A stretch of DNA of 64,000 nt from Microbacterium gubbeenense DSM 15944. Its GTDB lineage: Bacteria > Actinomycetota > Actinomycetes > Actinomycetales > Microbacteriaceae. The stretch is from positions 104,686 to 168,685 of the forward strand of contig NZ_KE383914.1 of assembly GCF_000422745.1 (NCBI RefSeq). Reading direction: 5' to 3'. The notes beneath the pieces are model-generated. The model had not been told where the DNA came from and made no database searches. It was given only the letters and a program-made list of their open reading frames with translations. This document shows positions 26,204 through 34,148 of the stretch, piece by piece (the first letter of the stretch is position 1; each line of letters begins with the position of its first letter). The translations under genes and the position numbers were made by a program.

Positions 26204-26217
26204 ATGAATCGTTTCAA
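26204..26217. promoter_or_regulatory. LacI operator O3 upstream of the MFS gene
   Basis: ATGAATCGTTTCAA differs from a perfect TTGAA..CG..TTCAA palindrome at one end base and matches O1/O2. It places the MFS gene in the same LacI regulon. A TAAGGT (26185-26190) upstream could be the -10, putting the operator just after the transcription start. Confidence 0.6.
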
Positions 26218-26260
26218 AGCGCCCACAAGTTCAACGAAGACTCAGGCAGGCAAAAAGCAA

Positions 26261-27541
26261 ATGGCGCGCATCGGAGCGAAGAAGGTGACGGGGTGGAAGG
26301 CCACTATCGCCGTCGCGATGTCCAACTACATCGAGTCGGGGTCGATCATCGCGATCTCGACCTCGATGATCTTCTGGCAGCAGGCATTCGGGTTCGATAG
26401 CGCCTTCGAAGGGCTGCTCGCGGCCCTCAGCGCGAACGCGTTCGGCGCCGCGGTCGGTGCGATCATCGGCGGACCTCTGAGTGATCGATACGGCCGCAAG
26501 TTCATTTACACCTATGACCTGATCCTCTATATGGTCGGTGTTCTCATCGCGGCGTTCGCGGTGAACCAGTGGATGCTGCTGGTCGCGTTCATCCTCACCG
26601 GCATCGCGGTCGGCGCGGGCGTACCCGCTGCATGGACCTACATCGCCGAGGAAGCCCCGAGTGAGCGCCGTGCTGCGCACGTCGGCACGGCCCAGCTCGC
26701 CTGGTCGGTCGGCCCGGCCATCGGATTCCTCCTCGCGGCGTTCCTCGCGCCTGCGGGCCTCATCGGTGCGCGCGTCATCTTCCTGCACCTGTTCGTGATC
26801 GCGTTCATCACCTGGTGGGTGCGGCGCGGCCTCGAGGAGTCGAAGAACTGGAAGGACACGCAGGCCATCCGCACGAAGCAAGGTGCGAAGGCGGTCGCGG
26901 GCCGCGGCTTCAAGGCGTTGCTCGGCCGCAAGCAGAACCTGATGGCGATCGCCTTCCTCATCGGCGTCTATGCGTTCTGGAACACCGTGGCCGGACAGGC
27001 CGGCATGTTCATGCCCAACGTCTACCGCGCCTCGGGTCTTACGGACTCGGCACAGCAGTACTACCTGCAGGCCTTCCTCTGGACGATGACGGTCGTCGGC
27101 ACGTTCGTGTTCATCTGGCTCGGTGACCGCATGTCGCGCCGCCTGCTGTTCTTCATCGGCGCCGCGCTCGGCATCGCCGGCTGGGTGGTGCTCGTCTACC
27201 TTCCCGACGGGCCGTTGCCGCTGTGGGGCTTCGCGATCCTCTGGGGCTTCGCCTCGGGCATCGGCGCGCAGGCGTTCTACGGGCTGTGGACCGCCGAGCT
27301 CTTTGCGACCCAGTACCGCGCATCGGCGCAGGGCCTGCTGTTCTTCGCGGCGCGCATCATGGTCGGCCTGCTGAGCTTCGGATTCCCCATCTGGCTCGAC
27401 GTACTCGGCCTGCCGACGCTCGGCGCAATTCTCATCGCGATCCTGGCGGTGTCGCTGATCGTCGGCACCGTCTGGGCGCCGGACACCCAGGGCAAGAGCC
27501 TGGAGCAGATCGAGCGGGAGCGATACGGCGCAGAGGTCTGA
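26261..27541 (+). CDS. MFS transporter, sugar-porter-like
   Basis: 426 aa with 12 predicted helices. MFS signature GGPLSDRYGRKF between helices 2 and 3 (GPLxDRxGRK), and a sugar-porter-type ending PDTQGKSLEQIERERYG. Probably a proton-linked importer for the sugar freed or scavenged by the rhamnoside locus; rhamnose is a guess from the shared operator. Start uncertain: ATG 26261 gives a normal N-terminus, but ATG 26204 (inside the operator) is also in frame; neither has a strong Shine-Dalgarno. Confidence 0.8.
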   Translation: MARIGAKKVTGWKATIAVAMSNYIESGSIIAISTSMIFWQQAFGFDSAFEGLLAALSANAFGAAVGAIIGGPLSDRYGRKFIYTYDLILYMVGVLIAAFAVNQWMLLVAFILTGIAVGAGVPAAWTYIAEEAPSERRAAHVGTAQLAWSVGPAIGFLLAAFLAPAGLIGARVIFLHLFVIAFITWWVRRGLEESKNWKDTQAIRTKQGAKAVAGRGFKALLGRKQNLMAIAFLIGVYAFWNTVAGQAGMFMPNVYRASGLTDSAQQYYLQAFLWTMTVVGTFVFIWLGDRMSRRLLFFIGAALGIAGWVVLVYLPDGPLPLWGFAILWGFASGIGAQAFYGLWTAELFATQYRASAQGLLFFAARIMVGLLSFGFPIWLDVLGLPTLGAILIAILAVSLIVGTVWAPDTQGKSLEQIERERYGAEV

Positions 27542-27544
27542 GGC

Positions 27545-28522
27545 TCAGACGCGGGTGGCCTCCTCGAGCAGCTCGAGGACATGGCGGTAATCTTCGCCGG
27601 TTGCCCGCGTCATGCCGATCTCGCACGTGCGGTTGCAGGAGGCGTGAGCGTCGGCGCCGAGGCCGCGCACCTCTGCCGCTTCGGCGGCGGTCGCAGACTC
27701 TGTCAGTTCGGGATGGAGCATTCCGCGGTCTCCGGCGAAGCCGCAGCAGCCCCACGCGTCCGGAACGACGGCGCGGCGCGCGACGGCGGAGCCGATCCGC
27801 TCGAGCGCGGGGTTGAGCCCGAGTTGGGTTGATGAGCACGTGGGGTGCAGTGCGAGCGTGTCGACGACCGCCTGCGGATCGAGTTTCGGCAGCAGCACGC
27901 GATCCGCGAACGCCACGGCGTCGTCTACTCGCACGTCGAAGCCCGCGTGCTCGATGCCGAGGTCCGCGATGTGTTCGACGGCGATCCGGCCGGCCTGCTC
28001 GTTGTCCATCAGCACGGTGCACCAGTCGGCGCCCGGCACGTCGAAGTTGACGACGACGATCGGGCGCACGTGGTTCCTGATCCGCGCGATTCCGGTCGTG
28101 GGGTCGCGCATCGCGCACACGAGCACCCCGCCGGATCGGGCCTCGGCGAAGTATCCGAGGAAGTCGTCCTGCGCGTCATGGGCGGATCTGCCCGTCACGA
28201 GGTCGCGCGAGGAGAACCCGCTGTTGGCCATCACGAGGCGCTGACCGGATTCGGCCGCCGTGAGCTGAGCGCCCCGCGCAATGTCGACGAACAGCGAGTT
28301 GTCGATGTCCGGAACGATGAGGCTGAAGTCGTCCGCCGCGTTGCGGATCAGGGTGCGACCGGCCGAGCTGCGGATGTACCCGAGCTCATCGATGATGCCG
28401 AGCACGCGGTCGAGCGTCTCGGGCGCGAGGCGATCCGGCGCGTTCAGCGCATTCGAGACGGTCCCGACCGACACCCCGGCCGCGCGCGCAACGGCGCCGA
28501 TGTTCGGGGTCCGGGGGTGCAT
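27545..28522 (-). CDS. Chimeric protein: LacI-type N-terminus fused to Fe-S/FAD oxidoreductase (DLD/GlcF-like) C-terminus
   Basis: 325 aa. Residues 1-about 189 are LacI family: HTH NIGAVARAAGVSVGTVSNALNAPD, hinge SSAGRTLIRNAADDFSLIVPDIDNSLFVDIARGAQ and effector-domain part VVVNFDVPGADWCTVLMDNEQAGRIAVEHIADLG. From about 190 the sequence switches to the cysteine-rich C-terminus of bacterial FAD-linked D-lactate/glycolate dehydrogenases: VAFADRVLLPKL, LALHPTCSSTQLG (Cys229), DAWGCCGFAGDRGMLHP (Cys259-260) and ASCNRTCEIGM (Cys296, Cys300). The last third of the LacI fold and all FAD domains are missing. It most likely arose by deletion between two same-strand genes. ATG 28522 has AAGGAG upstream. 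DNA binding may persist, effector sensing probably not. Confidence 0.8.
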   Translation of the reverse strand: MHPRTPNIGAVARAAGVSVGTVSNALNAPDRLAPETLDRVLGIIDELGYIRSSAGRTLIRNAADDFSLIVPDIDNSLFVDIARGAQLTAAESGQRLVMANSGFSSRDLVTGRSAHDAQDDFLGYFAEARSGGVLVCAMRDPTTGIARIRNHVRPIVVVNFDVPGADWCTVLMDNEQAGRIAVEHIADLGIEHAGFDVRVDDAVAFADRVLLPKLDPQAVVDTLALHPTCSSTQLGLNPALERIGSAVARRAVVPDAWGCCGFAGDRGMLHPELTESATAAEAAEVRGLGADAHASCNRTCEIGMTRATGEDYRHVLELLEEATRV

Positions 28523-28796
28523 TCTGTCTCCTTCAGCCGGTCGAGTCTCATCGTAAGGGCGCCCCCGTTGGTGTACGTGGTCGACGCTTATCGAAGCGTC
28601 GCGCGGAGGGCGGCGAGATGCTCGGGATCCGCGATCTCGGCGAGCGTCGATAGCGGCTTCTCTCCCGTCATCATCCTCCGTCCGCGCGGATGATGTCGCC
28701 CGCGCCTGCCGCGCCATGACCGAGACGGCACCCGACGCGCTGACCCTGTGGCTCGAACTGCATCCTGGGATGAGTCCGGTGCTCGGCGTCGCTGAT
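28523..28796. other. Intergenic region without a convincing gene
   Basis: Holds an 8-bp palindrome CGACGCTT-atcg-AAGCGTCG (28582-28601) and a 28-codon minus-strand frame (28588-28674, MMTGEKPLSTLAEI...) with GGAGG directly abutting its ATG. I cannot assign either. The short frame could be a remnant of the gene lost when the neighbouring chimera formed. Confidence 0.4.
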
Positions 28797-29807
28797 CTAT
28801 TCGTGGGGCCAGGCGGCGACGGCCGCCTCGATGCGCTTCCGCGTCGCGGCGTTGACCTTCTCGGTGAGCTCGAAGCTCGGCTCGCGGCGGCTCGCCGTGC
28901 GCTGCTGCCAGGTGCCGACGGTCGTGCCGTCCACGAGCACGGGCGGCCGGAACACTCCGTTCTTGCCCGGCACGAGCGCGCGCATCATCGCCGGCGGCGC
29001 GGTGAGATCGCGATTCTCGTAGCCGAGGATCCATTCGTCGAACGCGGGAGCCAACGTCACACCCGTATCGCCCGGATCCGGAATCTCCCCCGCAACCCAT
29101 GCGGGGGCGCCCTCTACGGACACCTCGGTCAGCCCGTCGAGTGCGGGTCTCACCTGCGTCTTCGGCAGTTTCAACCACCACGCGATGTCACTTTCGGTCA
29201 TCGGCCCCCGCGAAGCGACCACGCGGCGCACGATCTCGGGCAGTGGATCCTCGACGGCGCGCCCACGATCGGTGAAGGTCAGCAACTGCACCTTGCCGCG
29301 AAAGACACCCCAATGCCAGAGCCCGGAGACGGCATGGTGGAAGATCAGGTGGTATCCGCGCCCGCCCGACGGCGCGAGGCCGGCTTCGGTCCAGAGCGCG
29401 AGCACCTCCGTTCGAGTGAGCGCACCGTGCGGTGCGAGGACCTCGCGCGCCCTGTTGATGGTCGCGGTGTCGAGGCCGAGCTCAGCCCGGCGCTTCGTGG
29501 TGGAGCGATGGATCCGCTCCGCTGTGAGCGACAGCAGGTTGGTCAGGTGCGCGGGCGTCGTAGCGAACAATGTGCCCCGCATCGGCCAGGAGCGCACGAG
29601 CTCGCCGCGGTCGAAGGCGGCGCGCACATCGTCGACCGTCGTGCCGGGGGCAGAACGCATCGCGATCGCTCGTAGTACGGCCGGGAGGTCCTGACCCTGC
29701 AGGGCGACCGCTCGGTCGACGACCTCGGTCGGGGTGAGGCCGGACCCGCCGAGCAAGTGGTTCGCCCAGCGCGCGCGGCGCGCTTCGACCGCGGTGAAGG
29801 AGCGCAT
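28797..29807 (-). CDS. Winged-helix DNA-binding protein of the YcaQ/AlkZ/AlkX (HTH_42) family
   Basis: 336 aa. N-terminal LQGQD motif (36-40, the QxD/QxQ site of this family), LVRSWPMRGTLFATTPAHL (71-89, family RGTxHL-like element), winged-helix repeats around ALTRTEVLALW and GPMTESDIAWWLKLP, and the C-terminal AFDEWILGYENRD. AlkZ-type relatives are DNA glycosylases that unhook crosslinks or alkyl adducts; AlkX-type members are common in actinobacteria with less certain activity. A -10 box (TAGCCT) lies six bases before ATG 29807 and overlaps the stop of the upstream gene. Confidence 0.8.
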   Translation of the reverse strand: MRSFTAVEARRARWANHLLGGSGLTPTEVVDRAVALQGQDLPAVLRAIAMRSAPGTTVDDVRAAFDRGELVRSWPMRGTLFATTPAHLTNLLSLTAERIHRSTTKRRAELGLDTATINRAREVLAPHGALTRTEVLALWTEAGLAPSGGRGYHLIFHHAVSGLWHWGVFRGKVQLLTFTDRGRAVEDPLPEIVRRVVASRGPMTESDIAWWLKLPKTQVRPALDGLTEVSVEGAPAWVAGEIPDPGDTGVTLAPAFDEWILGYENRDLTAPPAMMRALVPGKNGVFRPPVLVDGTTVGTWQQRTASRREPSFELTEKVNAATRKRIEAAVAAWPHE

Positions 29808-29813
29808 GAGCCG

Positions 29814-29819
29814 AGGCTA
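29814..29819 (-). promoter_or_regulatory. -10 box, probable leaderless start of YcaQ-like gene
   Basis: TAGCCT, six bases before ATG 29807; its last bases are also the stop codon of the 29817-30095 gene. Confidence 0.45.
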
Positions 29820-30095
29820 CAGGCCGCGGTGCTCCGCCCAGCGACGCGATGCGGCATCGGCCGCGTCCGAGATGAGCGCGTCGATCTCGTCGCTGCGACG
29901 GACCGCGAACGAGACGTACGCCCCTCGCCCGCCCGCCACCGGTTTCCCGTAGGCCTTCGCGGCAAGGGATCCGTCGGGCAGCAGGCGCACCGTGATCGAC
30001 TGCAGCTCGAACTCCTCACCGCGCCGCACGTCGCGCCAGCGCAGGTGCTCGGGAATCGCGACGTTGAACGCGAGAGCGTTGATCGCGATGTCCAT
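29817..30095 (-). CDS. Conserved small protein, unknown function
   Basis: 92 aa, no signal peptide or TM. Mixed alpha/beta: two strands (FELQSITVRLLPDGSLAAKAYGK) and a C-terminal helix DEIDALISDAADAASRRW. No family recognised. ATG 30095 follows a TACGCT -10 box by seven bases. Probably co-transcribed with, but able to be separated from, the YcaQ-like gene, which has its own -10 in this gene's last codons. Confidence 0.6.
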   Translation of the reverse strand: MDIAINALAFNVAIPEHLRWRDVRRGEEFELQSITVRLLPDGSLAAKAYGKPVAGGRGAYVSFAVRRSDEIDALISDAADAASRRWAEHRGL

Positions 30096-30102
30096 GGACC
30101 CG

Positions 30103-30108
30103 AGCGTA
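30103..30108 (-). promoter_or_regulatory. -10 box, probable leaderless start
   Basis: TACGCT on the minus strand, seven bases before ATG 30095; no Shine-Dalgarno. Confidence 0.4.
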
Positions 30109-30135
30109 TCGCCCCGGTCGTGTCGAGGCCGTGGC

Positions 30136-32028
30136 CTATCCCAGCAGGGACGGACGCAGGTCGCGCATCGTGCGGGTGCGCGTCATCCGCGTGATGGCGA
30201 TGAACGCGATGCCGAACGCGATCACGAGCCAGCAGCCGAGGAACGCCGCGTCATGCCACACGCGCGACATGTCGCCGCCGTACATGAGCTGGCGGATCGC
30301 GTCGACCGAGTAGCTCATCGGCAGCGCCTCGTGCAGCGCCCGCAGCGGCGCCGGAAGGGTCTGATACGGGAAGGTGCCCCCGGCCGACACGAGCTGCAGC
30401 ACCATCAGCACGAGACCGAGGAACTGGCCCACGCTTCCGAGCAGCACGTTCAGGGTGAGGATGATCGCGGCGAACGTCACCGAGGTCATGGCCATGATGC
30501 CGAGCATGCCGACCGGATGCGCAACGGAGTACCCGAGGCCGTACGCCACGATGAGGAACACGGCGACCATCTGGATCACGCCGAGCACGGCCGGCGTCGC
30601 CCACGCGCCGAGGGTGATCGGCAGCGGCTTGCGCAGCGCCGTGACGGCCCGCTGCGAGTACGGCTTCACGATGAGGAACAGCGCGTAGATGCCGATCCAC
30701 GCCGCGAGGCTGATGAAGAACGGCGCCATGCCCGCGCCGTACGACGAGGCCTCGGTCTCGGCGTCGGACGTCACCGACACCGGATCCGACATCATCTTCG
30801 CGGCCGTCTCCCGCTCGTCCTCCGACTGGTCGGGGATCTCGGTGACGGCGTCGGCGAGCGAGCTCGACAGCTCCGCGGATCCGTCCTGCAGCTCGCCGAG
30901 GCCGCTGGCGAGCTCGGCGGATCCGTCGGCCAGCTGTCCGACGCCGTCCGCGAGGCTCTGTCCGCCCGTCGCGGCGGATGAGACGCCGTCGGTGAGAGCC
31001 GGCATGCTGTCGTTCAGCTGCTGGGTGCCGTCGGCGACCTGGCGCGCCCCGTCGGCGAGCTGGGCGACGGCGCCCGCGGCGGCCTGCACCTCGTCGTTCG
31101 CCTGGTGCAGATCGTTGTTCGCCGGTGCGACGATGCCCGCGACGGCGTCGATCTGCTCGGCGGGCAGACCGAGCTCTGCCAGTCGATCGCGGATGTCCTG
31201 CTCGCTCGGCACGCGCGCGACCGCGTCGGCGACGCGCTGCGCGGCGGGAGCGACCTGGGCGTTCAACTGGGCGTTGCCGTCTGCCACCTGATGGGCGCCG
31301 TCGTTCAGCTCCGCTACCTGGGCGGGCATCTGCGTGACCGACGAGTTCAGCGCGGCGAGGCCGGAGGCGAGTTCTGCAGCTCCGCTCGAGGCCTCCTGCG
31401 CTCCCGCGGAGAGCGCATCGGCGCCGTCCTTGGCGCTCGCGGTGCCGTCGGCCAGCGTCGCGGCGCCGTCTGCGGCGTCGCCCAGCCCCGAGCGGATCGT
31501 GGCGACCGAGTCGAGCAGCGTGCGCGCGGCCGTCTCCCCGACCTCCTGAGTCAGCGAGTCGCGCACCGTGTCGGTCACGGTGTCGGCGATGGTGCCGGCG
31601 AGGTAGCTGTTGGCATCGTTCGTGGTCAGCTCGACGACGGCTTTCGTCGGGTCGTCATCGGCGATCGAGGTCAGCGATTCGGAGAACGTCGGTCCGAAGC
31701 GCACGATGAAATCGAACTCGCCCGAGGTCAGGCCCTTCTGGGCGTCGGCGAGGCTCGTCTCGTGCCAATCGAGCGTTCCGTCATCGATGAGGTCGTCGCG
31801 CACCTGCTCGCCGTAATTGACGTCGTCGCCGTCCTGCACAGCGCCCTCGTCATCGACGACGAGCGCCGCTGGGACGCTGTCGAGGTTGCCGTAGGGGTCG
31901 TCGTTGCCCCACAGATACAGCCCCGCGTACAGCAGCGGCACCGCCATGAGGGCGACGAGCGCCAAGACCTGCATGGGCGATCCGGTGAGCCGTTTCAGCT
32001 CGGTGCGGACGAGAGCGACGAACTTCAT
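30136..32028 (-). CDS. YhgE/Pip-type membrane protein
   Basis: 630 aa. One N-terminal TM helix (VLALVALMAVPLLYAGLYLWG), a large extracytoplasmic domain whose middle (about 185-420) is made of heptad-like ADG/ASG repeats (LADGTASAKDGADALSAGAQEASSGAAELASGL...), then five C-terminal TM helices of the ABC-2 permease type. This is the architecture of YhgE/phage infection protein relatives, which in mycobacteria and firmicutes act in export or ESX/T7-linked processes. ATG 32028 overlaps the upstream ATPase-like gene by ATGA, and the trio with TetR is one operon. Confidence 0.88.
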   Translation of the reverse strand: MKFVALVRTELKRLTGSPMQVLALVALMAVPLLYAGLYLWGNDDPYGNLDSVPAALVVDDEGAVQDGDDVNYGEQVRDDLIDDGTLDWHETSLADAQKGLTSGEFDFIVRFGPTFSESLTSIADDDPTKAVVELTTNDANSYLAGTIADTVTDTVRDSLTQEVGETAARTLLDSVATIRSGLGDAADGAATLADGTASAKDGADALSAGAQEASSGAAELASGLAALNSSVTQMPAQVAELNDGAHQVADGNAQLNAQVAPAAQRVADAVARVPSEQDIRDRLAELGLPAEQIDAVAGIVAPANNDLHQANDEVQAAAGAVAQLADGARQVADGTQQLNDSMPALTDGVSSAATGGQSLADGVGQLADGSAELASGLGELQDGSAELSSSLADAVTEIPDQSEDERETAAKMMSDPVSVTSDAETEASSYGAGMAPFFISLAAWIGIYALFLIVKPYSQRAVTALRKPLPITLGAWATPAVLGVIQMVAVFLIVAYGLGYSVAHPVGMLGIMAMTSVTFAAIILTLNVLLGSVGQFLGLVLMVLQLVSAGGTFPYQTLPAPLRALHEALPMSYSVDAIRQLMYGGDMSRVWHDAAFLGCWLVIAFGIAFIAITRMTRTRTMRDLRPSLLG

Positions 32029-32636
32029 GGGAGCCTTTCGGATGCGGCGTCGACAGCGGCGCCCGAAGCGAGAACGATGACGGTGTACCCCCGGGCGGCC
32101 CACGCCCGCGCGGTGTCGAGCCAGGCCGCGGTATCGCCGCCGTGGCGGTCGGGCGCCGTGATGACGAGCACATCGACATCGGGCGGCGAGGCGGCGGTGC
32201 GGGTGAGCACGCGGATCCGGTCGGCCGCGGACAGAGCTCCGATCGGCGTGGCGGCGAGGTCGCCGAGCCCCTCATCGGCGAGCAGCTTCCGCGCGGCGCG
32301 GCGCGGGGCGCGGAGACCGGCGAAGAGGAGGTCTTCGACGACGACATGCGAAAGGGGCAGCTCGCCGGCGGGGGCCGTGGTGTCGGGGGAATCGACGATC
32401 GCGACGCGGCGGCGCAGCGCTTTCGGATCGTCTGCGCCGTCGATCGTCACGGCGCCCGACTTCGGGGTCATCCGTCCCGCCAGGATGAGCGCGAGGAAAT
32501 CGGCGCGCTGACCGCCTTCGACGGCGACGAGCGTGACGTTGCCGCGGCGTGCTTCGACATCGGTGGCGCGGAGGGGGCCGACCGCGACGCCCCGCGCCGC
32601 GATCATCGGCACCTCATCGTTCTGGCGGTCGGTCAT
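32025..32636 (-). CDS. Degenerate ABC ATPase-like protein
   Basis: 203 aa, laid out like a short ABC ATPase: AARGVAVGPLRATDVEARRGNVTLVAVEGGQRADFLALILAGRMTP matches the usual strand, P-loop and helix, MTPKSGAVTIDGADDPKALRRRVAIV matches the following part, and GALSAADRIRVLTRTAA then VDVLVITAPDRH match the signature and Walker B. But the P-loop lacks GKS/T (GGQRADF, 41-47), LSGGQ has become LSAAD (135-139), and the Walker B Glu is replaced (TAPDRH). It is therefore unlikely to hydrolyse ATP. Coupled by ATGA to both neighbours. Probably a structural partner of the YhgE protein. Confidence 0.7.
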   Translation of the reverse strand: MTDRQNDEVPMIAARGVAVGPLRATDVEARRGNVTLVAVEGGQRADFLALILAGRMTPKSGAVTIDGADDPKALRRRVAIVDSPDTTAPAGELPLSHVVVEDLLFAGLRAPRRAARKLLADEGLGDLAATPIGALSAADRIRVLTRTAASPPDVDVLVITAPDRHGGDTAAWLDTARAWAARGYTVIVLASGAAVDAASERLP

Positions 32637-33259
32637 TCGACGTCTCCCGTCCGGGGCACTGACACGGCGCCGATGATCGCCTGCGCATCGCGCCAACCGA
32701 GCCCGGCGATTCCGAGCGAGGTCGCGCTGAGCATGCGCTGCGCCTCGGCGTCGGGGAGCCCGTGCGTGACGGCGACATCGAGCACGCCGAGCGCGGCCTG
32801 TTCGATCAGGTGCGCGACGATGGCGGGGTCGACGTCCTGCCGGAAGGATCCGTCTGCGCAACCGGCCTCGATGACGTCCCGGAGTGCGCGCCGCACGGGG
32901 GCGACGGCCTCGCCGACTGCCGCTTCGAGAGGCCCGGAGACGAGCATCTGCGCCACGAGCTTCACATCGGCGATCGCGAGCCAGATCGCAGAGGCGAGGC
33001 GTGCGACGTGCCGTGCAGGGTCGTCGTCGCGGATCTCGTCGATCGCGCTCGAGATCCGCGAAGCGCCGCGGCCGAGGAGTTCGCGGAGCAGTGCATCGCG
33101 TGAGGAGAAATGTCCGTACACGGCGCGGCGGGTGAGTCCCGCTTCGGCTGCGATCACGTCCATCGACGCGTGTGGGGTCTTGCGCAGCACGCGCGCGGCG
33201 GCGTCGAGCAGTGCCTGTCTGTTGGCGACCGCATCGCGCCGCCGCACCGATGTGATCAT
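32633..33259 (-). CDS. TetR/AcrR-family repressor of the YhgE operon
   Basis: 208 aa from ATG 33259 (GTG 33262 is the alternative). The N-terminal HTH (LLDAAARVLRKTPHASMDVIAAEAGLTRRAVYGHFSSRDALLRELL) is followed by an all-helical ligand domain. First gene of the operon; its end overlaps the ATPase-like gene by four bases. A perfect palindrome overlaps its own -35 box, indicating autorepression. Ligand unknown. Confidence 0.88.
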   Translation of the reverse strand: MITSVRRRDAVANRQALLDAAARVLRKTPHASMDVIAAEAGLTRRAVYGHFSSRDALLRELLGRGASRISSAIDEIRDDDPARHVARLASAIWLAIADVKLVAQMLVSGPLEAAVGEAVAPVRRALRDVIEAGCADGSFRQDVDPAIVAHLIEQAALGVLDVAVTHGLPDAEAQRMLSATSLGIAGLGWRDAQAIIGAVSVPRTGDVE

Positions 33260-33265
33260 CACTTC

Positions 33266-33294
33266 AGTGTACGAATTTGCACAGACGTGTGCAA
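33266..33294 (-). promoter_or_regulatory. Leaderless promoter and TetR operator
   Basis: Minus strand: -35 TTGCAC (33294-33289), 17-bp spacer, -10 TACACT (33271-33266), then six bases to ATG 33259. The palindrome TTGCACA-gacg-TGTGCAA (33277-33294) covers the -35, so bound repressor would block polymerase. Confidence 0.7.
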
Positions 33295-33332
33295 GATAAA
33301 TTCTCGGCGGGGGCCGTCGCGTTCACGCGGCC

Positions 33333-33911
33333 CTACTGCGGCGGCAGCCTCAGCACGTTGTTCTCGCCGACCTCGATGTCTTCGGACCAGCGCAGCGTGC
33401 GTGCGAGCTCATCGAGGGCGGGAACGAACAGCAGGAAGCGTTCCTTGTCGGGAGAGACGGCGGTGAGGCTCACGAGGTGCGATCCGGTGTCCCAGGTGTA
33501 CGTTGCCATCGGCGTGCGTCCGCTCGTCGGGTCGTCCATCACGAGCTTCTCGCCGACGCCGAGATGCGGGTTCGAGAAGTTCTCGGTGTCGTCGAACTCC
33601 ATCGGCATCGACGCGCGTGCGGCGCGGAGATGAGGCGTGAGGTCCTGAACTTGGGCCATGGCCGCGAGCGCAGACGGATCCTCTTTCCACGACCATGCGA
33701 GGAATCGGCCGTTCGCACCGCGCAGGCCCGCCTTGATCACGCGGGTCGCGACGAAATTCATCAGGCCGGCGCCGGGCTGGCCCTGTGAGATCCCGACCGT
33801 CGACATCAGCATGCGGATCGTGGCACGGCGATGCCGTCCGCCCGAGATGCCGCGCCCGCGCAGCGGCACCCAGCGGTCGCGGTCGGCGTCAGCCTGGAGC
33901 TGGGATGCCAT
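33333..33911 (-). CDS. Conserved hypothetical protein
   Basis: 192 aa, soluble, basic N-terminus (RGRGISGGRHRRATIRML) and an acidic C-terminal half with strands (TYTWDTGSHLVSLTAVSPDKERFLLFVPALDELA). No signal peptide, TM or known domain. Starts three bases after the stop of the 50-residue sortase-signal protein, so the two are probably co-transcribed and translationally linked. Function unknown. Confidence 0.65.
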   Translation of the reverse strand: MASQLQADADRDRWVPLRGRGISGGRHRRATIRMLMSTVGISQGQPGAGLMNFVATRVIKAGLRGANGRFLAWSWKEDPSALAAMAQVQDLTPHLRAARASMPMEFDDTENFSNPHLGVGEKLVMDDPTSGRTPMATYTWDTGSHLVSLTAVSPDKERFLLFVPALDELARTLRWSEDIEVGENNVLRLPPQ

Positions 33912-33914
33912 CGC

Positions 33915-34067
33915 TCAGTCGTCGCGCTTTCCGCGTGCGCGCATCGCGAAGAACAGCACGACGCCCGCGATGATCAGCACGGCCGCGACCACGACGACGA
34001 TGCCGGTGATGTCTCCGCCGGTCTGGGCGAGCTCCGCGGTCTGGGCGCTGAAGGAGATGGTGCTCAT
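33915..34067 (-). CDS. 50-residue protein consisting mainly of a LAQTG sortase sorting signal
   Basis: Begins MSTISFSAQTAE, then LAQTG (13-17), GDITG, a 22-residue hydrophobic helix (IVVVVAAVLIIAGVVLFFAM) and a basic tail RARGKRDD. This is the full C-terminal sorting signal (motif, helix, positive tail) with almost no preceding mature protein and no N-terminal signal peptide. GAGAGG lies 9 bases before ATG 34067. It has the same layout as the tails at 5804 and 8159. Alternatively a small single-pass membrane protein resembling such tails. Too short for many gene callers. Confidence 0.65.
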   Translation of the reverse strand: MSTISFSAQTAELAQTGGDITGIVVVVAAVLIIAGVVLFFAMRARGKRDD

Positions 34068-34148
34068 GTCGTCATCCTCTCGCATCCGCGGCGCGATCGG
34101 ACCGCGACAGGCGGAGTTTTCCAGGTGGCCCCAGTACGCTGGGCCGAC

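Noticed and set aside
28716-28830. Plus-strand frame starting MTETAPDALTLWLELHPG
   Set aside because: It soon runs into the antisense of the YcaQ-like gene; no ribosome site and no homology recognised.
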